Below are positions 45,815-55,131 of a stretch of 64,000 nt of DNA, piece after piece. The translations under genes and the position numbers were made by a program. The notes beneath the pieces are model-generated. The model was not told the DNA's origin and ran no database searches. It worked only from the letters and a program-made list of their open reading frames with translations. The DNA lies in assembly GCF_024139115.2 (NCBI RefSeq), contig NC_085141.1, forward strand, positions 70,659,481 through 70,723,480, written 5' to 3'. How positions within the stretch are numbered: position 1 is the stretch's first letter; the number at the start of each line of letters is the position of its first letter. The stretch is from Armigeres subalbatus (Eukaryota > Arthropoda > Insecta > Diptera > Culicidae).

Positions 45815-46680
45815 AACACCATCGTTCTCAAAGAGCAGTGGAGGTTTTGAGGAAGGTGGTGAGTATCGTCGCGGCCCCGACTACGAATATCCGGAAGGCG
45901 GTGCATCATACGAGGAAAATTCATCGTACGGCTATGGTGGAAGACCGTTCCGCGGCCGTGGTGGTTTCCGTGGCGGTTTTCATCGTGATGGCCCACCGCA
46001 CCACAGGGACAATGATGAATGGCGTCGATCAGGAGTCGATGGCAAATATGATTCACGCCGTCGTTCGTGAACCAGGAATCGATAGATCTCGCTCCCGTTC
46101 ACCGAGGCGACGCAGTCCGGCTGATTATGATTCGTCTTCTTGTAGGAATGGCATGTTATCGAATGCAAGAACGTTACCAGAAGTGGCACGGAAATCTACC
46201 ACAGTCTGGCAAGGGGCGCTGATTTTGAACAATATTCCCCGTCAAGTTGCACCTAACGGACGGAGACCACGAAATAGTGGACAGCCTGATGAAGGACGAG
46301 GAAGGTAAACACCACCTTCGTATTACTCAGCGACTACGCCTCGATCAACCCAAGTTGGAAGATGCGCAGAAGCGCATATCGACGTCATCGTCGCACGCAA
46401 TCTTCCTCGGCCTGCCGGGATCGACGTCATCGGTAGCATCGTCGGATGATGCCAGCGTTCAGACGCGTCCACTGCGTAATCTCGTGTCCTACCTGAAGCA
46501 GAAAGAAGCGGCCGGCGTTATATCCTTACTCAATAAAGAAACGGAAGCAACCGGTGTTCTCTACTCATTCCCGCCATGCGATTTTTCGATAGAATTGTTG
46601 AAACGAACATGTCACAACCTCACCGAGGGGGGACTGAATGAAGACCATCTGGTAATCGTGGTGGTCCGAGGAGGAACAAT
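45815..46680 (+). pseudogene. nito: Spenito/RBM15-like protein, C-terminal RS region and SPOC domain, frameshifted
   Basis: One frame gives a Gly/Tyr/Arg stretch (SSGGFEEGGEYRRGPDYEYP, GGRPFRGRGGFRGG, HRDNDEWRRSG). A stop and frame change lead to RSRSRSPRRRSPADYDSSS, then KSTTVWQGALIL. A second shift inside the SPOC domain leads to KLHLTDGDHEIVDSLMKDEE, LRITQRLRLDQPKLEDAQKR, SYLKQKEAAGVISLLNKETE and EDHLVIVVVRGG, the usual SPOC C-terminus. These blocks match the Spenito/RBM15 SPOC domain, which in flies acts in m6A-methyltransferase-linked splicing and in signalling. The N-terminal RRM domains are absent. It starts within ~20 bases of where helicase homology ends, so the junction is a rearrangement. 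At least two frameshifts and an early stop make it nonfunctional. Confidence 0.82.
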
Positions 46681-46917
46681 CCTCAGAAGTGCTTTCTTTC
46701 TGGTATTGCAGCAACTAGTCCATATTGGCACAGCATACAACATGGTAGGTCTGTTTATAAGTGGATATAGACACTTAATATATTTGTTACATTTGGCTTG
46801 AAGGCCTTCAATGTGATTTTTAAAAGTTAATTTTTGATCTAGCAGAAGTCCTAAATATTTAGAATTCTGATAGTTTACCTGCAGTGAGCGATCTGATAAA
46901 TAATTTTGGATCAGTTT

Positions 46918-47100
46918 AATAGTTGGTTGGTTGTTTGCTCATTGTTTGTTGGTTGCTTCATTGTTTGTTGGTTGATTGATTGGTTATTTAGTTGATTGGT
47001 TGCTTGATTGGTTGGTTGGTTGATTGTTGGTTGGTAGAATGATTAATTGGTTGGTTGCTGCTTGATTTGTTAGTTGGTAGAACCGTTGAATGGTTGGATG
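46918..47100. repeat. (TTGGTTGATTGGTTGC) simple-repeat field, left part
   Basis: Irregular TTGG / TTGA / TTGC tetramer repeats. Interrupted by the hAT-type element at 47,109-47,546 and continuing at 47,555. Confidence 0.9.
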
Positions 47101-47108
47101 CTTCACAG

Positions 47109-47546
47109 CAGAGACGATGTTATTATATAGAGACACGCGGAGAGAATAAAAGCAATTCTGGCTTCACGGCCAGCAGACAAAAATATCCTGTGCGATTGGC
47201 AACATAAAAAATTGTGAGAACTTGAAGTGACTCTCAGTATGAGCAGTTATTTCGTATGCTCCAACCATATATCCTACCTCGTTCAGCACCATTGCCATAT
47301 AATGCAACGACAAATATGGTGAAATTCAATAATGAACTGGGTATAAGAACCCCAAAAACAGCCTAATTTACTTAACTTTTAAAACTTTTTCAATTTTTTC
47401 CATAATGATGATTACAATACTTATTTCGCATTTAGCACCGATTAGTAATGTTTGTTTACTTTGCTCGATTGGTACCGCGTTTGACGGTTCGTTTGGTACT
47501 TTCGGCTTCACGCTGCGCGGGTCTCTATCTATAAACAACGTCTCTG
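47109..47546. mobile_element. hAT-type MITE, 438 bp, 8-bp target duplication
   Basis: The ends are CAGAGACG...CGTCTCTG, extending as an inverted repeat (CAGAGACGATGTTATTATAT...AGAGACACGCGG against its mirror at 47,515-47,546). CTTCACAG lies directly outside both ends (47,101-47,108 and 47,547-47,554). An 8-bp duplication with a CAGAG terminus is the hAT signature. No transposase; it depends on an element elsewhere. Confidence 0.92.
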
Positions 47547-47554
47547 CTTCACAG

Positions 47555-48066
47555 TTGGTTGGTTGCTTGATTGGTTGGTTATTTAGTTTATTGGTTGTTT
47601 GACTAATTGATTGATTGGTTGGTCGGCTGGTTAGTTGATTAGTTGTTTTGTTGGTTGCTTGAATGGCTGATTGTTTGGTTGCTTGACTGGTTGATTGGTA
47701 GCTTGCTGGAATGGTTGATTAGTTAATTATTCAGTTGATTGATTGCTTGATTGGTTGGTTGATTAGTTGATTGCTTGATTAGTTGGTTGGTTGATTGTTG
47801 GTCGGTTGCTTGATGGGTTGATTAGTTGTTTTGTTGATTGCTTGATTGGTAGATTAGTTGGTTGGTTGCTTGATTTGTTAGTTGGTAGAATGATTGATTG
47901 ATTGGTTGGTTGCTGCTTGTTTTGTTAGTTGGTAGAACTGTTGAATGGTTGATAGTTGGTTGGTTGCTTGACTGGTTGATTGATTGTTGGTCGGCTGGTT
48001 AGTTGATTAGTTGTTTTGTTATTTGGTTGATTGGTTGGTTATTTGATTGATAGGTTGCTTGACTGG
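47555..48066. repeat. (TTGGTTGATTGGTTGC) simple-repeat field, right part
   Basis: Same TTGG/TTGA/TTGC vocabulary as 46,918-47,100 over ~510 bp. It ends where the SINE tail at 48,067 begins. Confidence 0.9.
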
Positions 48067-48350
48067 TTCTTCTTCTTCTTCTTCTTCAATGGCTCTACAT
48101 TCCAACTGGAACTTGGCCTAGCTTTTCAACTTGGTATTCTATTAGCATTTCCTCAGTTATTAATTGAAAGCTTTTCTATGCCCGCCATTGCATGAGTATG
48201 TATCTTGTGTGGCAAGTACAATGGATACACTATGCCCAGGGTGTCGAGAATATTTCCAACCCGAAAACATCCTAGACCGGACCGAGAATCGAACTCGCCA
48301 TCTCCGGATTGGCAATCCTACGCCTTTGCTCGCAAGTCAAACATTTCCCG
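48067..48350 (-). mobile_element. tRNA-derived SINE with (GAA)n tail, second family
   Basis: Read on the minus strand it begins TTGCGAGCAAAGGCGTAGGA, has a B box GCGAGTTCGATTCTCGGTCC, a ~200-bp body (GGGCATAGTGTATCCATTGT ...) and a (GAA)n tail at 48,067-48,087. The head fragment at 13,428 is the same family. Confidence 0.8.
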
Positions 48351-48369
48351 ACCGTTCCATCGTCGTTGG

Positions 48370-48960
48370 CGTTACTAGTAGCTCCTTCTTTACCAGCTTG
48401 TTTTGCTTCTCGTGGATCTGAATCACTGCCTTCCAAGATAACATTGCGCATAATTACTCCCCCTTCCAGATTTATCCACTCGTTGTGCGATGTGTGCTGA
48501 TTTGGAAGGCAAGGGTGCGATCCGCCAGCACTTTACAAGATTTTCTCCGATGCATGCCTGAAAATGTGGTCACAATAAACAATAGCATATTTCAATCAAA
48601 CTTACCTTACTCTATAGCTCCATATCCGTGAGAAGATTCAAACTTTTGCCATTCGTCGTAGAGACGCTAGCCTCGGCTCTAATCCAAAACAATTAATCCA
48701 GGAACCTCCATACAGCAGGTCCATAATATGATCTTCCGTGTCCGTGTCAAGCATCCCATGCATTGTCGATAACAGGTGATAACGAGTCTCTGTCGTAGCA
48801 GGGCAAAAAAGCAATACAAAAGGTGCGATTGCGGTGATGGGCTCTAACTTGCTGTCGAGGAAACGGAGGTTCTGCAGCATAGTGACGTCAGCTGATGACG
48901 GTTGTTTCATGGAACATTCGAAGTACAGCAGCTTTTCTTCGTGGCCTCTTTTCTTGGACC
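48370..48960 (-). pseudogene. unidentified two-exon gene remnant
   Basis: The minus-strand exon 48,910-~48,612 reads MKQPSSADVTMLQNLRFLDS, ITAIAPFVLLFCPATTETRY and EDHIMDLLYGGSWIN, then shifts frame into RLYDEWQKFESSHGYGAI. A GTAAG donor near 48,610 and a TTTTCAG acceptor at 48,558-48,564 bound a ~50-bp intron. The next exon, after a stop, reads HNEWINLEGGVIMRNVILEG and SDSDPREAKQAGKEGA. I do not recognise the family. The spliced structure and non-repetitive protein-like sequence suggest a decayed host gene, cut at its 3' side by the SINE at 48,350. An exact start cannot be set. Confidence 0.45.
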
Positions 48961-49554
48961 ATTGCCACGCTCGTCAGGTCTGAAGGCGAAACAATGATAG
49001 AAAAGTTGACTATTTAATCTCAACCGCAGAAACGCAAAACTGTGGTGGAATTTTAACATCGGAGATCAACATATTTGAATCTCGAGTTGGAGGTTTCTGG
49101 AAACTGGAAGCAATCAGCAAATCCCTTTCAACATATTACCTGTATTCCAGCCTGTATCCGTAGGTTGTTCAAAATCGCGGCACTACATGTATCGTATAAA
49201 ATATTTATTCGCCAATAATACTCTATATTTTATTTACGTCAGTGTGGAAAAAACTATCTGCCTCGGTGCGGTTTCAGATTGCCCGTATTATTGACTCTGA
49301 TCGTAGCCAAAAACATATCAGAGGTAAACAAAAATGAAAATGACAACTGTTGTCAAACTGACGTGGTTCGAATTGAGGGGCTTCTCAATGGTCGAGTGAT
49401 TGTAATAATTGTAATCCGTCACTCCCCAGGGGTATATAGTGGTGCCCGGAAAAATGGCCACCCCTCCGTCTATGTATTCGTCAATGATTCCACTGAACAC
49501 TCAAAATAATTTTCTTATCAATACCAAAAATGGTTTTCAAGCATTCTAGAAATA
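48961..49554. other. no recognisable feature
   Basis: Short frames only. A GGTGCGGTTT phrase at ~49,264 recurs at 36,570 and 50,383 next to other repeats. Nothing else supported. Confidence 0.4.
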
Positions 49555-50035
49555 AAAAAACCCAGATTAATCCACCTAGCAGTGATGATGCCTTTCTCGT
49601 GCATTATAAAATGTATTGAAAGAATCACATTAGAAAGGTCAAAAAAGCTCTTTAGGAGAATAGATCACATTTTTTCGATCATTTTGCATGTTTTTGCATT
49701 AGTTAAAATGTATTGCCACCATTTTCGAAAAAAAAATTTTTTTTTCGGTTTTGAATTTTTTTTCCAAGGGGGGACCCTTGGGAAAAAAACAATGATTTTT
49801 CAATAATTCCGAAATGCAATGTCCGATCGAGCCAATTTTCAATAGCAAACAATGGGACCGCATTCCCCGTCGAATGCAACTTGTTGCGAGTAAATCGGAT
49901 AATGCTAAGTTCCAAAAAGTGTGTCTACAAAATTTGTACACATACACACATACACACACACACATACATACACACATACAGACATCACCTCAATTCGTCG
50001 AGCTGAGTCGATCGGTATATAAAAATCGTCCTATC
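49555..50035. repeat. dispersed repeat with (CA)n microsatellite, related to the window's right end
   Basis: Order: CCCAGATTAATCCACCTAGC (49,562), CCAATTTTCAATAGCAAACA...TGGGACCG and GCAACTTGTTGCGAGTAAAT (49,830-49,895), a CA/TACA microsatellite (49,938-49,980), then TTCGTCGAGCTGAGTCGATC...GGTATATAA. The first two parts recur at 62,196-62,600 and 63,755-64,000. Confidence 0.7.
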
Positions 50036-51261
50036 AAAATTTTGTTTTTGAAGCAATATTATAGCCTTTACGTACACTCAGTGTCCGAGAAAGGCAAAAA
50101 GCAAATAATAGAAGAATATGTACAGGTAGGTGACTCAACAGTATCAAAAAAAGAATAGAAGGCAGATTTAAGCGATAATACTATTGTTGGTTTTTCCAAC
50201 TGATCGGTAGCACTACAAACACTTTTTTGATGTGTATATAATAAAAATAAAATGGATCAGCTTGCATCTCACAGGGTGTTTGAAAAATGTAAACAAGCAA
50301 AATAATGTTGCAGTTAAATTTATTGACTGTTGCAGTCAAAACAACAGTTTACAACTTAAATCATCGGAAATAATTACTACCGCTTGGTGCGGTTTTGGCA
50401 GAACCTCGACTGAATGTCAAGTGTATCTCACGTTTCATACAAGATATTTTGTGCTTCACAGCAAAACAGATATAATTAAAGCATATATGTACATAACTTT
50501 TGATAGAAAAAACATACACCTGAGATTTTCGGACACAATGCACAATATAAGCTAAGCTTTCCATCGATGTAATAATTTTCAAAGTTGGTGGTTGCGAACC
50601 TGGCGGAAAAGTAGTTTTCAAAAAAAATCCAAGATGGCGGCCAAATTCAATACGGCCTGTTTTGTTTTTATTATTGCAAATTGAGGCTACACTTTTCCTT
50701 TTTCCAACGATATGCTCTATGATCGGTTGAGAAATGTTGGAGTTATGACATTTTTGGTGAGTCAAGAATTGACAAAAATCGGGGTCCGTTAAAATGATTT
50801 CGTGTATAACTAACGAGGAGTTCATCTTTCTGAAGAATTTAACTCGGATTCTTAATACACTCGCCGAAAGCTTTCGAAAGAATATAAATTTAGGCATTTT
50901 TAAGAACCTCGTGCAAATAGTGGCCCGGTTTCAGCGAGAATTACTCATAGTAGTTTTAAAAAAACACATGAATATTAACACATGAAACAAAATCCAAACC
51001 AAATCGAAACAATAATGATTAAAACAATAATGGATTCAAAAATGCGTGATTTATTGCTCATCAGATATTTTTAAATAAAGTGAAAAATTGTTAACGAACT
51101 TAGTATTCAGAAAGAATATAAAATCGGCTATAACAATTATTATTAAAATCCTGCATTCTTCCATAAGTTTAAGAAAACTAGAACCATACATCTGAATTTC
51201 TAAACAAATCCTCTCTGAAATAATATTTATTATAAAATAGGCAGAAAAATCAATATGCAAG
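50036..51261. other. no recognisable feature
   Basis: Includes a 178-codon minus-strand frame (50,361-50,897) with no domain character that overlaps open frames on the other strand. I treat it as chance. CCGCTTGGTGCGGTTTTGGC at 50,381 resembles 36,567. Confidence 0.4.
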
Positions 51262-54250
51262 CTTTCTCCAGGAATTCCTTTGACAATTGCTCTTGGCATT
51301 CTATCCGAAATTCTATCAGGGATTCTTTAGGAATGCCTCCAGCAACTTCTTCGGCAGTGTCTTCAGGAATTCCACCATAAGTTTTGCCGGGAATTGATCC
51401 GAAAATCTTCACGAACTTCTTTATAAGTTCTGTAGAATTCCCTGCAATAATTCAAATTATTTCGTGCTGTTTCCCATAACTTTTAAGAATAATAATATTC
51501 CGTGGAAATTCCGCAGAATTGTCAGTAAACATTCATAAGAATTTCACGAAAAATCTTCGAATTTCTTGTGTAAATTCCATAAAATTTTTCGTGAACTGTT
51601 TCGAATAATTTCTTGTGAAAATTTTAAAGATTTTCTCCAGGTATTCCATATTTAAATTCGGAGGAATTCCAAGATTAATTTGCAATGAAATCCTGAAAGA
51701 ATTCCGGTGGAAACTTCAAGATTTCCACTGGGAGATCCTCCAGGAGTTTCTCCGAAAATTCCTTCTGGAATTCTTCAAGGAGTTCCACCGGCATTTCCAC
51801 CAAGAATTTCTCTAGGATTTCCTTCGAGAATTATTCCGGTAGTTCTATCGGCAGTTCCTCTGAAAATTCTTCCGGGAATTTCGGCAGAATTTATTTAGGC
51901 TTCTTCAGGCATTTATATAGATTTTCCACCAGAAGCTCCTCCGAGAATTTCTCTGCGAGCTCCTCAGGGAATTCTCCGGGAGGTCCTCTGATGATGATGA
52001 TGGTCCAGCTACAAACCCCAACAAAGGTTTCAGCTAGACGAGATTTGTCTATAAGATTAATTCTCTTGTTTCCGAGAATGCTTCTGGTAGTTTTCCCGGG
52101 GTTCCTTTGGAAATTCTCTCGGGAGTTTCTTCAGAAATTCTTCCAGAAAATTCCTTCGAGAGTTCCTCCGGGAATTCCACCAGCAATTCATCCGGGAGTT
52201 TCTCCAGAAATTCCTCCGGGAGTTCCACCAGAAGCTATTCCAGGAAATTATTCAGGCTTTTTTCAGGAAATCATTCAGGCTTTCTTCAGAAATTAAGCTG
52301 GAAATTCCTCCCGAAGTTCTTCCGATAGTTTCTCTGGGAGCTCATCCGGGAGGTCTTCTAGGAATTATTCTGGGAGTTCCTCCTGAAATTCCACGGGGAG
52401 TTCTTACGGGAGATCTTACGGGAGCTCCTCCGGCAATTCTTTCGGGAATTCCTCCGGGAGATCCACCAGCAGTATCTACGAGAATTCTTCCGAGAGTTTC
52501 ACCGACAGTTTCTCCGGGTGTTTCTCTGAAAAGGAACTCTCGGAGGAACTCGCAGGGTAATTTCCGGAGGAACTCCCGGGGGATTTTCTATAGGAGATTC
52601 CGGAGAAATTATCAGAGGAATTCTCGGAGGAACTGCCGGTGGAACTTCAGGAGGAATTTATTGAAGAACTACTCGAAAAATTTCCGTAGGAAATCCTGGA
52701 GGAACTCTCGTAAGAATTCTAGGATGAACTCCCAAAGGAACTTCCGTAAGAATTCCAGGAGGAACTCCTGGAAGAATTCTTAAAAGAACCTCCTGGAGGA
52801 ATTCCCGTAAGAACTCCCAGAGAAATTCTCCGAGGAAGATCTGGAGGAATTTGTAGATAAATGCCTAAGGAAATGCTAAATGAATTCCTGGAAGAAAGCC
52901 TGATTGAATTCCCGAAGGAACTACTGGTGGAACTTCACAGGAACATCCGGTGGAATACCCTAGAGGAAGAGAAAAATTATTTCTGAAGGAACTTCCGAAA
53001 TCCCATTTCCCGTGAAATTCCTGCCAAATATCGTCCAGGAATTTCCTGTAAAGTTCTTGGAGGTATTACCGGAGAATTTCTTGGAAAAACTCCTGGAAGA
53101 ACTCCCGGAGGAACTCCCACAAGCACTTCCGGAGGAATTCCCACATGGAAGTCCTGAAATAATTCTTAGAGAAGTTCCTAAAGGAATTTCCGAAAAAAAT
53201 ATCTGAATGAATTCCCAGAAAAATACCATGATGAATTAATGCAGAAATTACATGATGAAATCCTGGAAGTATTCCCAGATGAATTGCTGAAGAAAATCCG
53301 TGCGGATTGTTTCGAAGAAATTTCTGGAAGAACTCTTGGCAGATATCCGAGTAAATTCCGAGTAAAGTCCGGAGGGAATTCTAGTACACTTCCACGGAAA
53401 ATCTCCCGGGAAAATTCCTGGAGAAGTACCTGAAGAAACTCCCGAAAAAATACCTGTAAGAATTTCTGGGGAAATACTTGGACGAATTCCAGGAGAAATT
53501 CATGAAGATATTTCTAGAGGATTTCTTGAAGGATATTCTGAAGTAATTGCGAAAAGAATTCCAGATTGGAATGCTAGATGATTTCGCTATTGAATGTTTG
53601 GAGGTATTCCCGGAAAATGTCCTGGAAGTGATCCCGGAGGAATTAAAGGAAGAGTTCCGAGATGAATGCCCGGAGAAGTTCCTAGAAGAATTTCCGAAGG
53701 AATTTCTTATAGATTTATAAGTGAAATTATGGAGCTAAAGGCAGCCTCACACCTCGGGAATTTGGATCGCGGATTTTTCCGCATGTATTTTTGCATATGC
53801 GATGTTTTCGGGATTTGGGCACGGAAAATCAAAATCCCGGCCCCATTTAAAATGCACGGGGACCAAAATTCGGCGGAAAATTTTCCAGATGTGTAAGGTA
53901 GCCTCAAATCGGAGAATTTCCGTCATAAAGTTTTGAAGAAGCTTCTGGTAGAATTTCGGGAAGAAATTCCGAATGTATTCTTGACGGAACTTTCGAATGC
54001 ATGCCTGAAGGAAATGCCGGATTCTTCCTGAAGAGAGAATTGCCGAAAAAAATATCTAGAAGTAAATCTTGGAGAGAAGAAAAGACATCTTCAAGGAATT
54101 TCCTCGTGAATTTCCTAAAAAAAAATAGTGGGGGGTTTCTATATAAGGAGGAATTACAATTACATGAGAAGGATTTTCGAACGATTTTCAGAGGAATTTG
54201 TGGATAACTTTCCGGAGAAATTCAGAAGTTCCCAGGGGAGCTTCTAGAAG
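51262..54250. repeat. ~3-kb inverted pair of 'GGAATTCCTCCGGGAGTTCC' minisatellite arms
   Basis: From 51,262 to ~52,535 the plus strand is a degenerate tandem of TTCCTCCGGGAATTCCTCCG-type 12-15-bp units. From ~52,540 to 54,250 it is the complement (GGAGGAACTCCCGGAGGAAT). The switch is at CTGAAAAGGAACTCTCGGAG. Many GAATTC palindromes occur. ORFs here are repeats read as protein and are not genes. A non-repeat island lies at 51,988-52,075 and a MITE at 53,739-53,906. Confidence 0.9.
53739..53906. mobile_element. short TIR insertion in the minisatellite, ~168 bp
   Basis: AGGCAGCCTCACACCTCGGG at the left and CCAGATGTGTAAGGTAGCCT at the right are imperfect inverted ends. The interior GGGCACGGAAAATCAAAATC has a diverged relative near 61,005. 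It lacks the GGAATTCC units, so it is an insertion. Confidence 0.6.
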
Positions 54251-54555
54251 GATTGTTTTGAACTTTCATATATTATGGATCCTGGATGCCCTAATAAGTT
54301 TTGGGAATCTTTTGTATTTCAATCACCTATTTCTGTATATGATTGGATCGTAAAGTGCACATGTTTGAGGGAACTCATTTCAGTACCCGTTCAATCATTC
54401 CACAATTTAGAGGGGGGGCCTGCCCCCCTTTGGCTACGCCCTTGGAAGAAAAGTTGTATGCGTAAAAAAACAACCGTCTCGCTTCATGCCCTACTTCGAT
54501 CTCTAGAAGTTGGTGGATTGGCTCTTCATAAAAATTTAAAGAATTCCCTTTTCAC
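54251..54555. other. no recognisable feature
   Basis: Contains the G/C tract GAGGGGGGGCCTGCCCCCCTTTGG (54,411-54,434), a strong short hairpin. Nothing else supported. Confidence 0.4.
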
Positions 54556-54818
54556 GTTAACCGTGCGGTAAGATTCACGACTGCAAAGCAAGACTATGCT
54601 GAGGGTGGCAAAGTTCAATTCCTGGTCCGACCTAGGAAGTTTTCGGATAGGAAATTGTCTCGACTTTCCTGGGCATAGGTGTTGGCCTAACGATATACGA
54701 ATGCAAAAATGGTAACCAGGCTTAGAAACCTCGCAGTCAATAATCAACACTAAGCTGCGAGGCGGCAATGTCCCGGTGGGGGGAGGGGGGTGTAACTCCA
54801 ATTAAGAAGAAGAAGAAC
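54556..54818 (+). mobile_element. Feilai-like SINE, diverged copy
   Basis: GTTAACCGTGCGGTAAGATT ... AAAGTTCAATTCCTGG (drifted B box), body TTTCCTGGGCATAGGTG and CACTAAGCTGCGAGGCGG, tail AATTAAGAAGAAGAAGAA. More diverged than the 14,277 and 59,237 copies. Confidence 0.8.
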
Positions 54819-55092
54819 CCCCTGTTCATTCTTCCCAACTTATAACTCGGCTGCTTCTAAATAAAATGGTTTCGTCCACCATTAGAATCCTACAGATAGT
54901 AACCATGGAGGTAAAATAAACAAGAACGTCTGTTGTAAAAGCATTTTTTTGCAAATTATACAGATTTTTGATAATTTTGTTACTCGATCATCAGAACATC
55001 TGCTGGTTTTGCGTAATACCCCAATAACGCATATTTTGAACAGATTTAGTTGCAGCAACTTCTCACAGAACCCACTAATTGTCTAGGAACGT
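54819..55092. other. no recognisable feature
   Basis: AT-rich spacer before the RTE target duplication. Nothing supported. Confidence 0.4.
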
Positions 55093-55106
55093 GGGCAACC
55101 ACGGTA
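55093..55106. repeat. target duplication, 3' side of RTE
   Basis: GGGCAACCACGGTA, repeated as GGGCAACCACAGTA at 58,500-58,513 (13 of 14 match), directly outside both ends of the RTE element. Confidence 0.8.
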
Positions 55107-55131
55107 TTCATTTCATTTATTTAGTTAACAT

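Noticed and set aside
46918..48066. CRISPR-like or regulatory array of short repeats
   Set aside because: Units are irregular tetramers without unique spacers, in a eukaryotic genome. It is simple sequence.
50361..50897. 178-codon minus-strand open frame
   Set aside because: No domain or family character, Lys/Ile/Phe-rich translation expected from AT-rich DNA, and overlapping open frames on the plus strand. Treated as chance.
51615..53433. Several 60-100-codon open frames rich in Ser, Pro, Glu and Phe
   Set aside because: They are direct read-through of the GGAATTCC-type minisatellite in different frames. Stops are rare because of the unit sequence, not because of selection.
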